Part shown: piece after piece, positions 36,091 to 45,608 of the stretch
How positions within the stretch are numbered: position 1 is the first letter of the stretch
Layout: every line of letters begins with the position of its first letter
From: JBAZOO01 sp041648735
GTDB lineage: Bacteria; Verrucomicrobiota; Lentisphaeria; Oligosphaerales; CAITYL01
Length of the DNA stretch: 64,000 nt
NCBI GenBank assembly: GCA_041648735.1
Contig: JBAZOO010000016.1
Coordinates: 1 to 64,000, forward strand
Reading direction: 5' to 3'
Program-made: the position numbers and the translations under genes
The notes under the pieces: generated by a model
Seen by the model: only the letters and a program-made list of their open reading frames with translations
The model's database searches: none
What the model was told of the DNA's origin: nothing

Positions 36091-36118
36091 AACGTAATGC
36101 GCCATCGGCAAAGGTAAA
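36091..36118 (-). promoter_or_regulatory. Candidate sigma70 promoter of obgE
   Basis: On the minus strand, TTTACC (36118-36113) and TACGTT (36096-36091) are 16 bp apart. The segment GGCGCATTACRTTTCC around the -10 is nearly identical to the one at the rnfA promoter (25899). Confidence 0.4.
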
Positions 36119-36140
36119 CCGCTTGCCGGCCGCCGGAGCC

Positions 36141-37100
36141 TCAGGCAAGCCGGTGGTACTCCCGGTACCAAGCCACAAACTGGGGAATGCCAACGCTGAT
36201 CGGGGTGGTCGGCGCAAAGCCGAGCTTGGCCTGCGCCTTCGCCACGTCCGCATAGGTGGCCGGGACGTCGCCCGGCTGCATCGGCAGCATCTCCAGCTTC
36301 GCCTTGGCCCCCAGGGCCTTCTCCAGCGTCGCGATCATGTCCAGCAGCCGCTCGCTGCGGTGGTTGCCCAGGTTGAACACCTCGCAGCGGTCAAGCTTGG
36401 CCGTGAGCGCCGCCACCAGGCCGGAGACGATGTCGTCAACATAGGTGAAGTCGCGGTGCATCTCGCCGTGGTTGAAGACCTTGAGCGGCTTGCCGGCGAG
36501 GATGTCGCGGGTGAAGAGCCACATCGCCATGTCCGGCCGCCCCCACGGCCCGTAGACGGTGAAGAAGCGGAAGCCGACCGTCTCCAGGCCGTAGAGGTGC
36601 GAGTAGACGTTGGCCATGAGTTCGTTCGACTTCTTGGTGGCGCCATACAGGCTGACCTGGTTGTCCACCCGGTCATCCTCGCTGAACGGCAGCTTGGTGT
36701 TGGCGCCGTAGACGCTGGAGCTGGAGGCGTAAAGCAGCCGCGGCACGCCGGCATGGCGGCAGGCCTCGAGGATGGTCAGCGTCCCCTCCAGGTTCGACTT
36801 GAGGTAGGCAAAGGGGTTCTCGATGGAATAGCGCACCCCCGCCTGGGCCGCCAGATGCACCACGCGGTCGAAGCGCTCGCCCTGGAACAGCTTCCGCAGC
36901 AATGGATAGTCGCAGAGGTCGCCATGCACGCCGCGGTAGCCGGGGAGCTCCGCCAGTTGCGCGTGCCGCGCCTCCTTCAACCGCACGTCATAATAGGGGT
37001 TGAAATTGTCGTAGCCGACGACTTCATGCCCGGCCGCGAGCAGGCGCCGGCTCAGGTGGAAGCCAATGAATCCGGCGGCGCCGGTGACCAGGATTTTCAT
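36141..37100 (-). CDS. NAD-dependent epimerase, UDP-glucuronate 4-epimerase-like
   Basis: The 319-residue extended SDR protein opens with the NAD-binding motif GAAGFIGFHLSRRL. It has YDNFNPYYDVRLKEAR, a signature of UDP-glucuronate 4-epimerases. It also has LAAQAGVRYSIENP, the catalytic YGATKK (YxxxK) and FFTVYGPWGRPDMA. The likely reaction is interconversion of UDP-glucuronate and UDP-galacturonate for surface polysaccharide. The start at 37100 removes 40 unrelated residues of open frame. A near-consensus promoter lies at 37159-37187. Confidence 0.88.
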   Translation of the reverse strand: MKILVTGAAGFIGFHLSRRLLAAGHEVVGYDNFNPYYDVRLKEARHAQLAELPGYRGVHGDLCDYPLLRKLFQGERFDRVVHLAAQAGVRYSIENPFAYLKSNLEGTLTILEACRHAGVPRLLYASSSSVYGANTKLPFSEDDRVDNQVSLYGATKKSNELMANVYSHLYGLETVGFRFFTVYGPWGRPDMAMWLFTRDILAGKPLKVFNHGEMHRDFTYVDDIVSGLVAALTAKLDRCEVFNLGNHRSERLLDMIATLEKALGAKAKLEMLPMQPGDVPATYADVAKAQAKLGFAPTTPISVGIPQFVAWYREYHRLA

Positions 37101-37158
37101 GCCAAACGTGTCCTTTGCCCAAATGCCCACCCGCCGCATCGGCCGGAGACAAACCGGA

Positions 37159-37187
37159 AGTATAGCCGCGCCGGCGCCGCTGTCCAA
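37159..37187 (-). promoter_or_regulatory. Candidate sigma70 promoter of the epimerase gene
   Basis: On the minus strand, TTGGAC (37187-37182) and TATACT (37164-37159) are 17 bp apart. The leader to the ATG at 37100 would be about 52 bases. This is a strong match. Confidence 0.5.
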
Positions 37188-37361
37188 CCCGATCCTGGTT
37201 CCACATCCGCGCTCGGACATGACTCGATCCCGATCGCGCGTGCCCCCGGCGCCACGCTATATTGTCGGAACCTCGCGGATGCCGGCAGGCATGGCTTGCC
37301 CCCCGCCCTCTCCACGCGCTTCCGGGGCGCCGCCCCTTCCGTCCTCAGGAGTCGAACGACC

Positions 37362-38060
37362 GTGTACGCCATCTCCGACTGGTATGCCCTCGTGGGGGAG
37401 TATTCCTTCCCCACGATTTTCCTGTTCCTGGCCGAGGCCGACCGCCAGGCCCTGCTCGCCAACGACCCCCGCTCCGCCACCGGCCGGCGCCTGCTCCAGC
37501 GGCTGGCCTCCGCCATGGCCGCGCTGCCCGGCGCCAGCTTCGTCGGCGCCGACACCTGCGCCCCGGACGACAGCCCCAAATACCGCTCCGGCGGCGCCGT
37601 CACCACCCCCCGCAAGGCGTGGGAGCTGCTCGCCACCAGCCCGAAGGTGCGGACGGCCCTGGAAAGCGGCGCCAGCCACCGGCTCACCGTCCGCCCCCAC
37701 CGGCGGATGGACCGCACCCGCGAATTCCGCATGTTCATCCGCGGCGGCAAGCTGGTCGGCATGTCCCAATACTGTTTGGAACGCCATTTCGCGCGGCTGG
37801 CGCAGCGGGAGGCGGAGTTCTGGCGGCACGCCACGGAGTTCGTCCCCCAGCTCCTCCCCGCCCTGCCCATGGCCGACCTGGCAATGGACGTCTACCTGAC
37901 TTCGCGCCAGGAGCTGATGGTCGTTGACCTCAACCCCTGGGGCCCGCCCACCGACCCGCTGCTCTTCCGGAGCTGGGAGCGGGACTGGGAGGCGGCCCCC
38001 GGCATCCGCCTGATCCCGCCGCCGCAAAAGCTCACCGGCGACGTCTCCATCTCCTTCTGA
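37362..38060 (+). CDS. Cdc123/D123-like ATP-grasp protein
   Basis: The 232-residue protein matches the eukaryotic D123/Cdc123 pattern. It has CAPDDSPKYRSGGAVTT with a conserved Pro-Lys, LTVRPHRRMDRTREFRMFIRGGKLVGMSQY, and the terminal ATP-grasp signature MVVDLNPWGPPTDPLLF. In eukaryotes Cdc123 helps assemble the translation factor eIF2. Bacteria have no eIF2, so the role here is unknown. The start is taken as GTG at 37362 because AGGAG lies at 37346-37350 and no ATG is available closer. The frame is open far upstream only by composition. A TATATT hexamer lies at 37257-37262. Confidence 0.75.
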   Translation: MYAISDWYALVGEYSFPTIFLFLAEADRQALLANDPRSATGRRLLQRLASAMAALPGASFVGADTCAPDDSPKYRSGGAVTTPRKAWELLATSPKVRTALESGASHRLTVRPHRRMDRTREFRMFIRGGKLVGMSQYCLERHFARLAQREAEFWRHATEFVPQLLPALPMADLAMDVYLTSRQELMVVDLNPWGPPTDPLLFRSWERDWEAAPGIRLIPPPQKLTGDVSISF

Positions 38061-38093
38061 CCGCCTGTTAACCGGCCGGCAACATTCCAGCCA

Positions 38094-38122
38094 TTGCCCG
38101 CCCCGCCGCGGCCGATTATAGT
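38094..38122 (+). promoter_or_regulatory. Candidate sigma70 promoter of the acyl-CoA ligase gene
   Basis: TTGCCC (38094-38099) and TATAGT (38117-38122) are 17 bp apart. Transcription near 38129 would give a leader of about 20 bases to the ATG at 38150, which fits the lack of a strong ribosome-binding site there. Confidence 0.5.
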
Positions 38123-38149
38123 GGGGGTTCCCAGCCCCGGAATCCGCAC

Positions 38150-39904
38150 ATGTACAGCTTGGCCGCCCTCTTCCGCAAAAGTGCCGGAACCCATGCCGGC
38201 CGCCCCTTCCTCCTCTATCTGGACGGCAAGGGTGCGCCGGAGCGCCGGAGCTTCGCCGAGACCGGCCGGGAAATCGAAAGCTGGGCCGCCGCCCTCAAGG
38301 AGCGCGGCGTGCAGCCGGGCGACCGCGTCGCCTTCCTCTCCCCAAAGTCCCCCAACCAAATCCGGCTGTTCTACGCCTGCTGGCAGCTCGGGGCCATCGC
38401 CGTGCCCGTCTGCGAATCGCTGGGCGACCCGGAAATGGCCTTCATCTTCCGCGACGCCGAGCCGCGCCTGATCGTCAGCGACGCCGCCACCCGCCCCAAG
38501 GCGGCGGCCAATTGCGGCGACACCCCCCTCCTCTCCTTCGCCGACCTCGCCGCGGCGGGCGATCGCCCCTGCCCCCTGGCGGCGGTGGGCGATGACGACG
38601 TGGCGGCGCTCATCTACACCAGCGGCTCCACTGGCCGCCCCAAGGGGGTCATGCTCAGCCACAAGAACCTCCACCGCAACGCCGCCAGCGCCTTCGACCA
38701 CACCGACATGGAGGCGGCCAACGAAACCCTCCTCTCCCTCCTCCCCTACTGGCACTGCTTCGGCCTCACCATCGAGGTCGTCCTCGCCGCCCTCAAGGGG
38801 CTGACGGTCGCCATCCCCCGCGACAAGAAGGACTTCCGCAAGAACGTCCGCGCCTACCGCCCCACCGTCATCCTCATCGTCCCCCGCATCGCCGACGCCA
38901 TCCGCGCCGGCATCCTCAAGCAGATCGAGGACGCGGATCCGCGCGTCCAGGCCCTCTTCACCCGCGCCCTCCACAACGCCGCCCGCATCTTCACCGCCGG
39001 GCCGCTGCTCGACGGCGGCCTGCTCCGCATCCTCGGCCACCACGTCGTCTACGACCCGCTCCTCTTCCGCGGCATCCGCCGCGCCTTCGGCGGCCGCCTC
39101 AAGTTCTTCATCTCCGGCGGCGCGCCCCTCGACCTGGAACACCAAATCTTCTTCAAGCAGGTCGGCCTCCCCATCTACCAGGGCTACGGCCTCTCCGAAG
39201 CCGCCCCCGTCGTCAGCACCAACCACGACGCCGCCCACAAGCTCGGCAGTTGCGGCAAGCCCCTCCCCTGGCTCCTCCCCGCCGAAGGCGGCGACTTCAC
39301 CTTCCGCGACCCGCGGACCGGCGCGACCGGCCAGCAGCTCCCCGGCGAACTCCTGCTCAAGGGCGACTGCGTCATGAAAGGCTACTGGCGCCACGCCGAC
39401 GGCAGCGCCAAGACCCTCCAGGACGGCTGGCTCCACACCGGCGACATCGGCCACCTCGACGCCGACGGCTACCTCTTCATCCACGGCCGGCAAAGCAACC
39501 TGATCGCCCTCGCCGGCGGCGAGAAGCTCCACCCCGAGCCCGTCGAGGAGGCCATCAAGGCGGCCGACCTCGTCGAGGAGGCCATGGTCATCGGCGACCG
39601 CTGCAAGAACCTCTATGCCCTCGTCACCCTCGACCCCGACGCCGCCGCCAAGCTCCCGCCGGAAGAGCGCCAGCCCACGGCCAAGCGCCGCCTCCAGGAG
39701 GCGACCCGCCACCTCGCCCCCCACCAGCGCCCCAAGGACGTCCTGATCCTGCCCCCCTTCAGCGTCGAGGACGGCACCATCACCGTCTCCCTCAAGCTCC
39801 GCCGCCACAAGGTCTGGGAACGGGACGGGGAGCGCATCCGCGCCTTCCTCGCCGCCAACGGCGAAGTTGCCGCCGCCGCCGCGGCCAACGAACGCCCCAT
39901 GTAA
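38150..39904 (+). CDS. Long-chain acyl-CoA synthetase (AMP-binding family)
   Basis: The 584-residue AMP-forming ligase activates fatty acids as acyl-CoA. It has the P-loop-like AMP motif LIYTSGSTGRPKGVMLSHKN and YQGYGLSEAAPVVSTN. It also has the core motif LQDGWLHTGDIGHLDADGYLFIHGR and a C-terminal domain ending in EDGTITVSLKLRRHKV, the region of the catalytic Lys. The arrangement matches FadD15-type long-chain ligases. It stands alone with its own promoter, and no beta-oxidation genes are nearby. Confidence 0.9.
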   Translation: MYSLAALFRKSAGTHAGRPFLLYLDGKGAPERRSFAETGREIESWAAALKERGVQPGDRVAFLSPKSPNQIRLFYACWQLGAIAVPVCESLGDPEMAFIFRDAEPRLIVSDAATRPKAAANCGDTPLLSFADLAAAGDRPCPLAAVGDDDVAALIYTSGSTGRPKGVMLSHKNLHRNAASAFDHTDMEAANETLLSLLPYWHCFGLTIEVVLAALKGLTVAIPRDKKDFRKNVRAYRPTVILIVPRIADAIRAGILKQIEDADPRVQALFTRALHNAARIFTAGPLLDGGLLRILGHHVVYDPLLFRGIRRAFGGRLKFFISGGAPLDLEHQIFFKQVGLPIYQGYGLSEAAPVVSTNHDAAHKLGSCGKPLPWLLPAEGGDFTFRDPRTGATGQQLPGELLLKGDCVMKGYWRHADGSAKTLQDGWLHTGDIGHLDADGYLFIHGRQSNLIALAGGEKLHPEPVEEAIKAADLVEEAMVIGDRCKNLYALVTLDPDAAAKLPPEERQPTAKRRLQEATRHLAPHQRPKDVLILPPFSVEDGTITVSLKLRRHKVWERDGERIRAFLAANGEVAAAAAANERPM

Positions 39905-40149
39905 GGGACGGGTGAGTGCCCCCAAGCCGCCCAAGGTGGCACCGGGGACGTTCTGGGCGCGCCAAAAAAAGTGGTTCTTCGCCAATTTCAGGGTCGCAAC
40001 GCCTTTCTTTACCCCTGCCACCCATCATCAGCGTGATCCGCGCAACCCGCGGCCATGAGGCCAGGGGAAGTGGAAATGCCGGCGGCGACCATCATATTTC
40101 AATTTTCTGCCGGCACTGGAGCCGGGCAGGAGGCTGGAGACAGGGACGA

Positions 40150-40779
40150 ATGGCGGCGGACGCAACCACAGGCATGACGCCGGGACGGCGCGGGCGACAA
40201 TGGCTGCCGCTCCTCCCCCCCTTGCTGCCGCTGCTCGCGGCGGTCGGCTGCTCCACGCCCCATTACAGCAATACCGCCCGCACCGCCCGGGAACAGCTCC
40301 TGCTCAGCGCCGCCGCCGACCGCGCCGCCGCCAACCTGGCGCTGCCCAAGCTCAGCCACCGCCAGGTCCACCTGGATCTCTCTAACCTTGAAGCGATTGA
40401 CCGCGGCTACGCCGCCGCCTGCCTCCGGGCGCGGCTGGCCGCCGCCGGCGCGGTCCTGGTCGAGACGCCCGCGGACGCCGACCTCATCCTGGAGGCGCGC
40501 TGCGGCGCCCTCGGCACCGACATGGCGCAGACGATGTGGGGGCTGCCCAGCATCGCCCTGCCGGTGCCGCTGGTCGGCACCGTCCAGACCCCGGAACTGG
40601 CGCTGCTGAAGATCACCCGCCAGACCGGGCACGCCAAATTCACCCTCAGCGAGATCCCCCGAGACGGCGAAGAACCCACGCCGCCGCCGGCCGGGGTGGC
40701 CGCCAGCCGGACGTACCACACCCGCTGGCTCATCCTGATCGTCGGCTTCACCACCACCAACGTACCGGAGTTGAAATAA
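40150..40779 (+). CDS. Predicted lipoprotein, DUF6655-like
   Basis: The 209-residue protein has a hydrophobic N-terminus ending in the lipobox LAAVGC, so it is a likely lipoprotein. The mature part includes NTARTAREQLLLSAAADRA, a LDLSNLEAIDRGYAAACLRARL segment and LILEARCGALGTD. To my recollection these resemble a domain of unknown function (DUF6655) found in Planctomycetes and relatives; I am not certain of the match. The start at 40150 is preferred over the ATG eight codons downstream because a GGAGG-like stretch precedes it. argS begins 1 base after its stop codon. Confidence 0.65.
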   Translation: MAADATTGMTPGRRGRQWLPLLPPLLPLLAAVGCSTPHYSNTARTAREQLLLSAAADRAAANLALPKLSHRQVHLDLSNLEAIDRGYAAACLRARLAAAGAVLVETPADADLILEARCGALGTDMAQTMWGLPSIALPVPLVGTVQTPELALLKITRQTGHAKFTLSEIPRDGEEPTPPPAGVAASRTYHTRWLILIVGFTTTNVPELK

Positions 40780-40780
40780 G

Positions 40781-42562
40781 ATGCAGTTCCAGTTCATCCG
40801 CGATGTGGAAGAAATGCTGGCGGCCCGCCACGGGGGCGTCCGCGCCACGCTCATCCCCGAACTGCCGCCGCCGGGAATCCAGGCCGACCTCTGCCTCAAC
40901 GCCTTCAAGCTGGCCAAAAGCTGCCGCCGCCCGCCGCCGGCCCTGGCCGCGGAGATCGCCGGCTTCCTCCAGGGGCACCCCGACCTCGAAGCCGTCGAAC
41001 TGGTCAAGGCCTTCGTCAACGTCCGCCTCCGCCCGGCGGCCCTCTTCCGCGACAGTGTCGGCGACCCCGCCGCGCTCCTCGCCGGGGCGCTGCTGCCCGC
41101 GGCCGAGCGCCAGAAGATCCTCATCGAGTTCTCCGCCCCCAACACCAACAAGCCGCAGCACCTGGGGCATGTCCGCAACAACACCTTGGGGCAGGCGCTG
41201 AGCGCCCTGCTCCGGGCCGTCGGCCACGAGGTGGTCGCCGTCAACCTGATCAACGACCGCGGCATCCACATCTGCAAGTCCATGCTCGCCTACCAGCGGT
41301 TCGGCAACGGCGACTCGCCGGAGATGGCCGGGAAGAAGGGGGACCACCTGGTCGGCGACTACTATGTCAAGTTCGACCAGGAGTTCCGCCGGCAGCTCGC
41401 CGAACTCAAGGCCGCCCGCCCTGACCTGGCGGAGCAGGACGCCGATGCGCTCTTCCTCGAAACCGAGATCGGCCGCGCCGCCCAGGAGATGCTCGTCGCC
41501 TGGGAGCGGGGCGACCCCAAGGTCCGCCAGCTCTGGGAGCGGATGAACGCCTGGGTCCTCCAGGGGTTCGCGGAAACCTACGCCCGCATGGGGATCGAGT
41601 TCGACAAGGTCTACCTCGAAAGCGACACCTACACCCTCGGCCGCGACATCATCCAGGACGGCCTCGCCCGCGGCGTCTTCCAGAAACGGGCCGACGGCGC
41701 CGTGGTCATTGACCTCGCGGCGGAGGGGCTCGGCCAGAAGGTCGTCCTCCGCGGCGACGGCACCAGCGTCTACATCACCCAGGACATCGGCACCACCCTG
41801 CTCAAGCAGAACGAACACCGCCCCGACCGCCAGATCTGGGTGGTTGGCGACGAGCAGATCCACCATTTCCGGCAGCTCTTCGCCATCCTCCACCGCCTCG
41901 GCCACGGCTGGGCCAAGGATTGCCACCACCTCGCCTATGGCATGGTCCACCTCCCCTCCGGCAAGATGAAGAGCCGCGAAGGCACCGTGGTGGATGCCGA
42001 CGACCTCTTCGCCGAAATGGAGCGGCTCGCCCGCGAGGCCTGCGCCAGCCGCGCCGGCGACGAGCCCATCGAGGACCTCGACCGCCGCGCCCACCTCATC
42101 GGCATGGGCGCCCTCAAGTTCATGCTGCTCAAGGTCAACGCCAAGACCACCATGATGTTCGACCCGGCCGCCTCGATCCAGTTCGAGGGCGACACCGGCC
42201 CCTACGTCCAGTACGCCTGTGCCCGCATCGCCTCCCTGCTGCGCAAGGCCGGGCCGGACGCCCTCCGCCCCGCCGTTGTCTGGAACGCCCTCGGCACCCC
42301 CGAGGAGAAGGAGCTGGCCCTGCGCCTGGCCGGCTATGGCCAGGCCGTGCGTGACGCCGCCGCCGCCCTCGAGCCCAGTGGCCTGGTCAACTACCTGCTC
42401 GACCTCGCCAAGGCCTTCAGCCGCTTCTACCTCGCCTGCCCGGTCATCGCCGCCCCGGATCCTGAACTCCGCCGGGCCCGCCTCGAACTCTGCGTCCGCA
42501 CCCGCCAACTGCTCAAGGCCGGCCTCGAAACCCTCACCATCGGCGCCTTGGACGCCATGTGA
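40781..42562 (+). CDS. argS: Arginyl-tRNA synthetase
   Basis: ArgS charges tRNA-Arg. The 593-residue class I synthetase has the N-terminal Add1 domain, the HIGH motif as HLGH in SAPNTNKPQHLGHVRN, and the KMSK-region equivalent SGKMKSREGTVVDADDL. The C-terminal DALR anticodon-binding domain includes NYLLDLAKAFSRFYLACPV. The length is normal. It directly follows the lipoprotein gene (1 base apart), so they probably share a transcript. Confidence 0.97.
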   Translation: MQFQFIRDVEEMLAARHGGVRATLIPELPPPGIQADLCLNAFKLAKSCRRPPPALAAEIAGFLQGHPDLEAVELVKAFVNVRLRPAALFRDSVGDPAALLAGALLPAAERQKILIEFSAPNTNKPQHLGHVRNNTLGQALSALLRAVGHEVVAVNLINDRGIHICKSMLAYQRFGNGDSPEMAGKKGDHLVGDYYVKFDQEFRRQLAELKAARPDLAEQDADALFLETEIGRAAQEMLVAWERGDPKVRQLWERMNAWVLQGFAETYARMGIEFDKVYLESDTYTLGRDIIQDGLARGVFQKRADGAVVIDLAAEGLGQKVVLRGDGTSVYITQDIGTTLLKQNEHRPDRQIWVVGDEQIHHFRQLFAILHRLGHGWAKDCHHLAYGMVHLPSGKMKSREGTVVDADDLFAEMERLAREACASRAGDEPIEDLDRRAHLIGMGALKFMLLKVNAKTTMMFDPAASIQFEGDTGPYVQYACARIASLLRKAGPDALRPAVVWNALGTPEEKELALRLAGYGQAVRDAAAALEPSGLVNYLLDLAKAFSRFYLACPVIAAPDPELRRARLELCVRTRQLLKAGLETLTIGALDAM

Positions 42563-42742
42563 GCCGTTCCCAGCATGCAATAGCCGAGGCGGAACCCTGC
42601 GGGAATGCCACGACCTCTTCGCCTTGCTGGGGCGCTATGGGACAGCCGCGCCACCGCCCCGCTGCCGCGCCGCACCGCACCGGAACAGGCATCCTGCCAA
42701 CCTCTGTAGTGGATCGGATTCATGTTTCCGCCCGCCAGATGG

Positions 42743-45208
42743 TCATTCCGCGGCGAAAGTGTCCACCAGGCTCCGCACCTTCAGGCCGGCGCCGAAGGCC
42801 GCCGCATCGAGTTTCGCCGGCGAACGGACGGTCACCGTCACCGGCCGCCCCGGACGCAGATGGAAGAAATTGTCCGAATAACGGACGTCCAGCTCCCCGG
42901 CCTCCAGCCACACCCAAAGCGCGGGCTTCGCCGCCTTCAGCGTCACGGCCAACGCCCCGTCCTTCTGCCGCTTGACGGTGGCGCGGATGCCAGGCGCCGC
43001 CAACTCCAGGTGCTTCGGCCGGACCAGGCTGACAAAATTTTCCGCCACCACCGCGCCGTCCACCTCGAGTTCCAGCCAGAGCAGCAGGTTGCGGGCGGCG
43101 GCGCCTTCCGCGAACTTCCCGAGGTCCAGCGTGGTTGCCAGCCGGTTCTCCGACGCCTCCATGCGCACCGGCTTCCAGCCATCTTCCAGCACGGTGCCGT
43201 CCGCCTGCGTCACGGTCCAGCGCACCGTGCCGGCGACCGGCTTCAGCAAGTCGCTGGTGACATGCACCTCCACCGTCTTCTTCGCCACGTCCTCGAGGCC
43301 GGACACGAGCAGCGGCGCGAAGAACTGGCGGGCCATGTACTGCAGGGCTTTCCAGCGCCCGAAGGAATCAATGGACGCCCAGCTCGCCACCGGCCAGCAG
43401 TCGTTGAGCTGCCAGTAGAGCGTGCCCATGCCGCGCGGCATGCTCCGCCGCCAGTGCTCGCAGGCGTATTTCATCGCCATGCCCTGCAGAATCTGCGAAA
43501 GCCAGAGCGTGTTCTCGAAGTCCTTCGGCAGCTTGAACCAGTCAAGCATGTAGCGCATGATGGTGGTGTTGCCGATGGCGCTGCGCTGGTGGTGCTCCAT
43601 CACGTACGAGGTGACGTTCCGGTCCCCGGGCCGGGTGAAGGCTCGGACGGTGCGCGGTTCCGGGAAGCTCTGGAAGCCGAACTCGCTGTTGAAGCGGTGT
43701 TCGCAGGTGCGGTACCACTCGAATGGTTTCAGGCCGTGCCAGACCTCCCAGAGATGCGCGTCGCCGCAGCGCGGATTCCAATGTTCGCGGCGGTCGCCGT
43801 GCGGGCTGTGCGGGCTGGACGGCCAGTAGTCGCGCTCCGGGTCCAGCGCCGCCAGGGTTTCCGGAATGAGCTTGTCGAAGAGCTTCTGGTAATCGTCCCA
43901 GCTCATCTGCCATTCGTTCCACTGGTCGGCCACCACGCCCTGCTCCAGCTCGTTGTTGCCGCACCACAGGGCCAGGCACGGATGATGGCGGAGCCGGCGG
44001 GCGTTGTCCACAATCTCCGCCCGCACCGTGGCCATGAAGGCGTGGTCGAAGGCCGGATAGGCGGCGCAGGCGAACATGCAGTCCTGCCAGACGCAGATGC
44101 CGGCCTCGTCGCAGGCCTCGTAGAAGGCGTCGTCCTCGTAGATGCCGCCGCCCCAGCAGCGGAGCATGTTCATGTGTACCGCGGCGGCATCGCCGACCAG
44201 CCGGAAATAGTCGGCGCGGGCCAGCCGCGAGAGGATGGCGTCGGCGGGAATCCAATTGGCGCCCTTGGCAAAGAAGGGCACGCCATTGACCACGAACTGG
44301 AAGGATTCGCCCCACTGGTCCGGATGCCGGTCGAGGCGCAGGGTGCGCAGGCCGAGGCGCACGTTCCGGCGGTCGAGCACGGAACCCGCCGCGTCTTTCA
44401 GCTCGACCGTCACCTGGTAGAGCGGCTGCGCGCCGAGGTTGTTCGGCCACCAGAGTTTGGGGTTCTTCACTTCGAGCGGCAGGGTCAGCCGCCCGTCCTG
44501 GAATGCGCCAGAGGCCACGGCGACCGCCTCCGCGCCGTCCGCCACCGTAATGTCGGCGCGCAGTTCCGCCGCGCCCGCCCCCGCCGCTTCCGCGGCCACG
44601 GCGACATTCAACCTCACCCGCCCCTTGCGGCGGTGATCCTGGGTGACGTGGACATCCGCCAGCCGCGCCGTGTCGAACGCCACAAGCTCGATGTCGCGCC
44701 AGATGCCCGCGGTGAGCAGGCACGGCCCCCAGTCCCAGCCGAAGTTGCACTGCTCCTTGCGAATCCAGGCGGCGCGGCCGCACTTTTGGCTGACCTTCTG
44801 CTTCTGCTCCCCATACGGCGCCGGTGCCTGGAAATGCACTTCGATGCGGTTGGCGCCGCGCCGGAGCGCCGGCTTGAGGTCGAACTCCCAGGTGCGGAAC
44901 ATGTTGTCCGCGGCGCCGACCGGCGTCCCGTTGACCGAGATGGACGCGATCGTGTCCAGCCCGTGGCAGCGCAACAGCACCCGCTCCCGTTCCAGCAGCG
45001 CCGCGTCCACCGGGAATGTGCGCTCATAGACCCAGTCGGTTCGGCCCACCCATTGGACGTCCTTCTCGTTCTCCCGGAAGAACGGATCTTCGATCCTCCC
45101 GGCCGCCAGCAGATCCCGCATCACGTCGCCGGGAACCTGGGCAGGGAAAGATGCCTTCCCCTGGTGTTCGCGAAGCTGCCACTCGCCATTCAATGATACG
45201 ATGGGCAT
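42743..45208 (-). CDS. Beta-mannosidase-like glycoside hydrolase, family GH2
   Basis: The 821-residue protein has the GH2 order of sugar-binding, immunoglobulin-like and TIM-barrel domains. The acid/base Glu lies in WCGNNELEQGV and the nucleophile Glu in FNSEFGFQSFPE; both motif contexts match beta-mannosidases. No signal peptide is seen, so it probably cleaves imported mannosides in the cytoplasm. The start at 45208 is chosen because GAGG lies 6 bases upstream, whereas the ATG at 45220 lacks one. It is the last gene of the minus-strand polysaccharide locus. Confidence 0.88.
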   Translation of the reverse strand: MPIVSLNGEWQLREHQGKASFPAQVPGDVMRDLLAAGRIEDPFFRENEKDVQWVGRTDWVYERTFPVDAALLERERVLLRCHGLDTIASISVNGTPVGAADNMFRTWEFDLKPALRRGANRIEVHFQAPAPYGEQKQKVSQKCGRAAWIRKEQCNFGWDWGPCLLTAGIWRDIELVAFDTARLADVHVTQDHRRKGRVRLNVAVAAEAAGAGAAELRADITVADGAEAVAVASGAFQDGRLTLPLEVKNPKLWWPNNLGAQPLYQVTVELKDAAGSVLDRRNVRLGLRTLRLDRHPDQWGESFQFVVNGVPFFAKGANWIPADAILSRLARADYFRLVGDAAAVHMNMLRCWGGGIYEDDAFYEACDEAGICVWQDCMFACAAYPAFDHAFMATVRAEIVDNARRLRHHPCLALWCGNNELEQGVVADQWNEWQMSWDDYQKLFDKLIPETLAALDPERDYWPSSPHSPHGDRREHWNPRCGDAHLWEVWHGLKPFEWYRTCEHRFNSEFGFQSFPEPRTVRAFTRPGDRNVTSYVMEHHQRSAIGNTTIMRYMLDWFKLPKDFENTLWLSQILQGMAMKYACEHWRRSMPRGMGTLYWQLNDCWPVASWASIDSFGRWKALQYMARQFFAPLLVSGLEDVAKKTVEVHVTSDLLKPVAGTVRWTVTQADGTVLEDGWKPVRMEASENRLATTLDLGKFAEGAAARNLLLWLELEVDGAVVAENFVSLVRPKHLELAAPGIRATVKRQKDGALAVTLKAAKPALWVWLEAGELDVRYSDNFFHLRPGRPVTVTVRSPAKLDAAAFGAGLKVRSLVDTFAAE

Positions 45209-45608
45209 GGTTGTCCTCATTTCATTCTTTGATTCCCGATGCGCCGCATTGTTTCCAGGCGGCGATCAGCCATGAGTGGCTTGCGGTCGCCAGAAGCGGT
45301 TTTTGCGGGCACTGGTGTCAGTATTCTTTCCGGAGGAGCGGGGCGAGAAGCCTGGGGTCGGCGTCCCACGGCAACACTCCCGTGCCGACGGTGCAACCGG
45401 GCCGGGCCGCGACCAGCGGCCGGCGCGAGCAGCGGCGGCGCCGCCGCGCTTTCGAACACCGTGACCCGCAAAGCACTTGCCGCCACGGCGGCCACCCAGG
45501 GCGCCAGATGCGCCGCCGAGCCCCTGGTGCCGGTCGGCATGGGGCGCGCCCTTGGTTCCGGCTCGGGTGGTTCATGCCCTTCGGCGCCTTCCCTTGCGGC
45601 ATTTCCAT
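45209..45608. other. 400-bp intergenic region without a recognised gene
   Basis: This space between the GH2 gene and the end of the esterase gene has open frames on both strands, but none with recognisable sequence. One minus-strand frame ends in GVLPWDADPRLLAPLLRKEY (stop at 45318), which looks protein-like and may be the eroded end of a lost gene. No promoter of good quality or stem-loop terminator was seen. Confidence 0.4.

Noticed and set aside
35064..37361. Long plus-strand open frame joined to the D123-like gene, running antisense to obgE and the epimerase gene
   Set aside because: The part before 37362 mirrors real genes on the other strand. Only the part after the GTG has family motifs.
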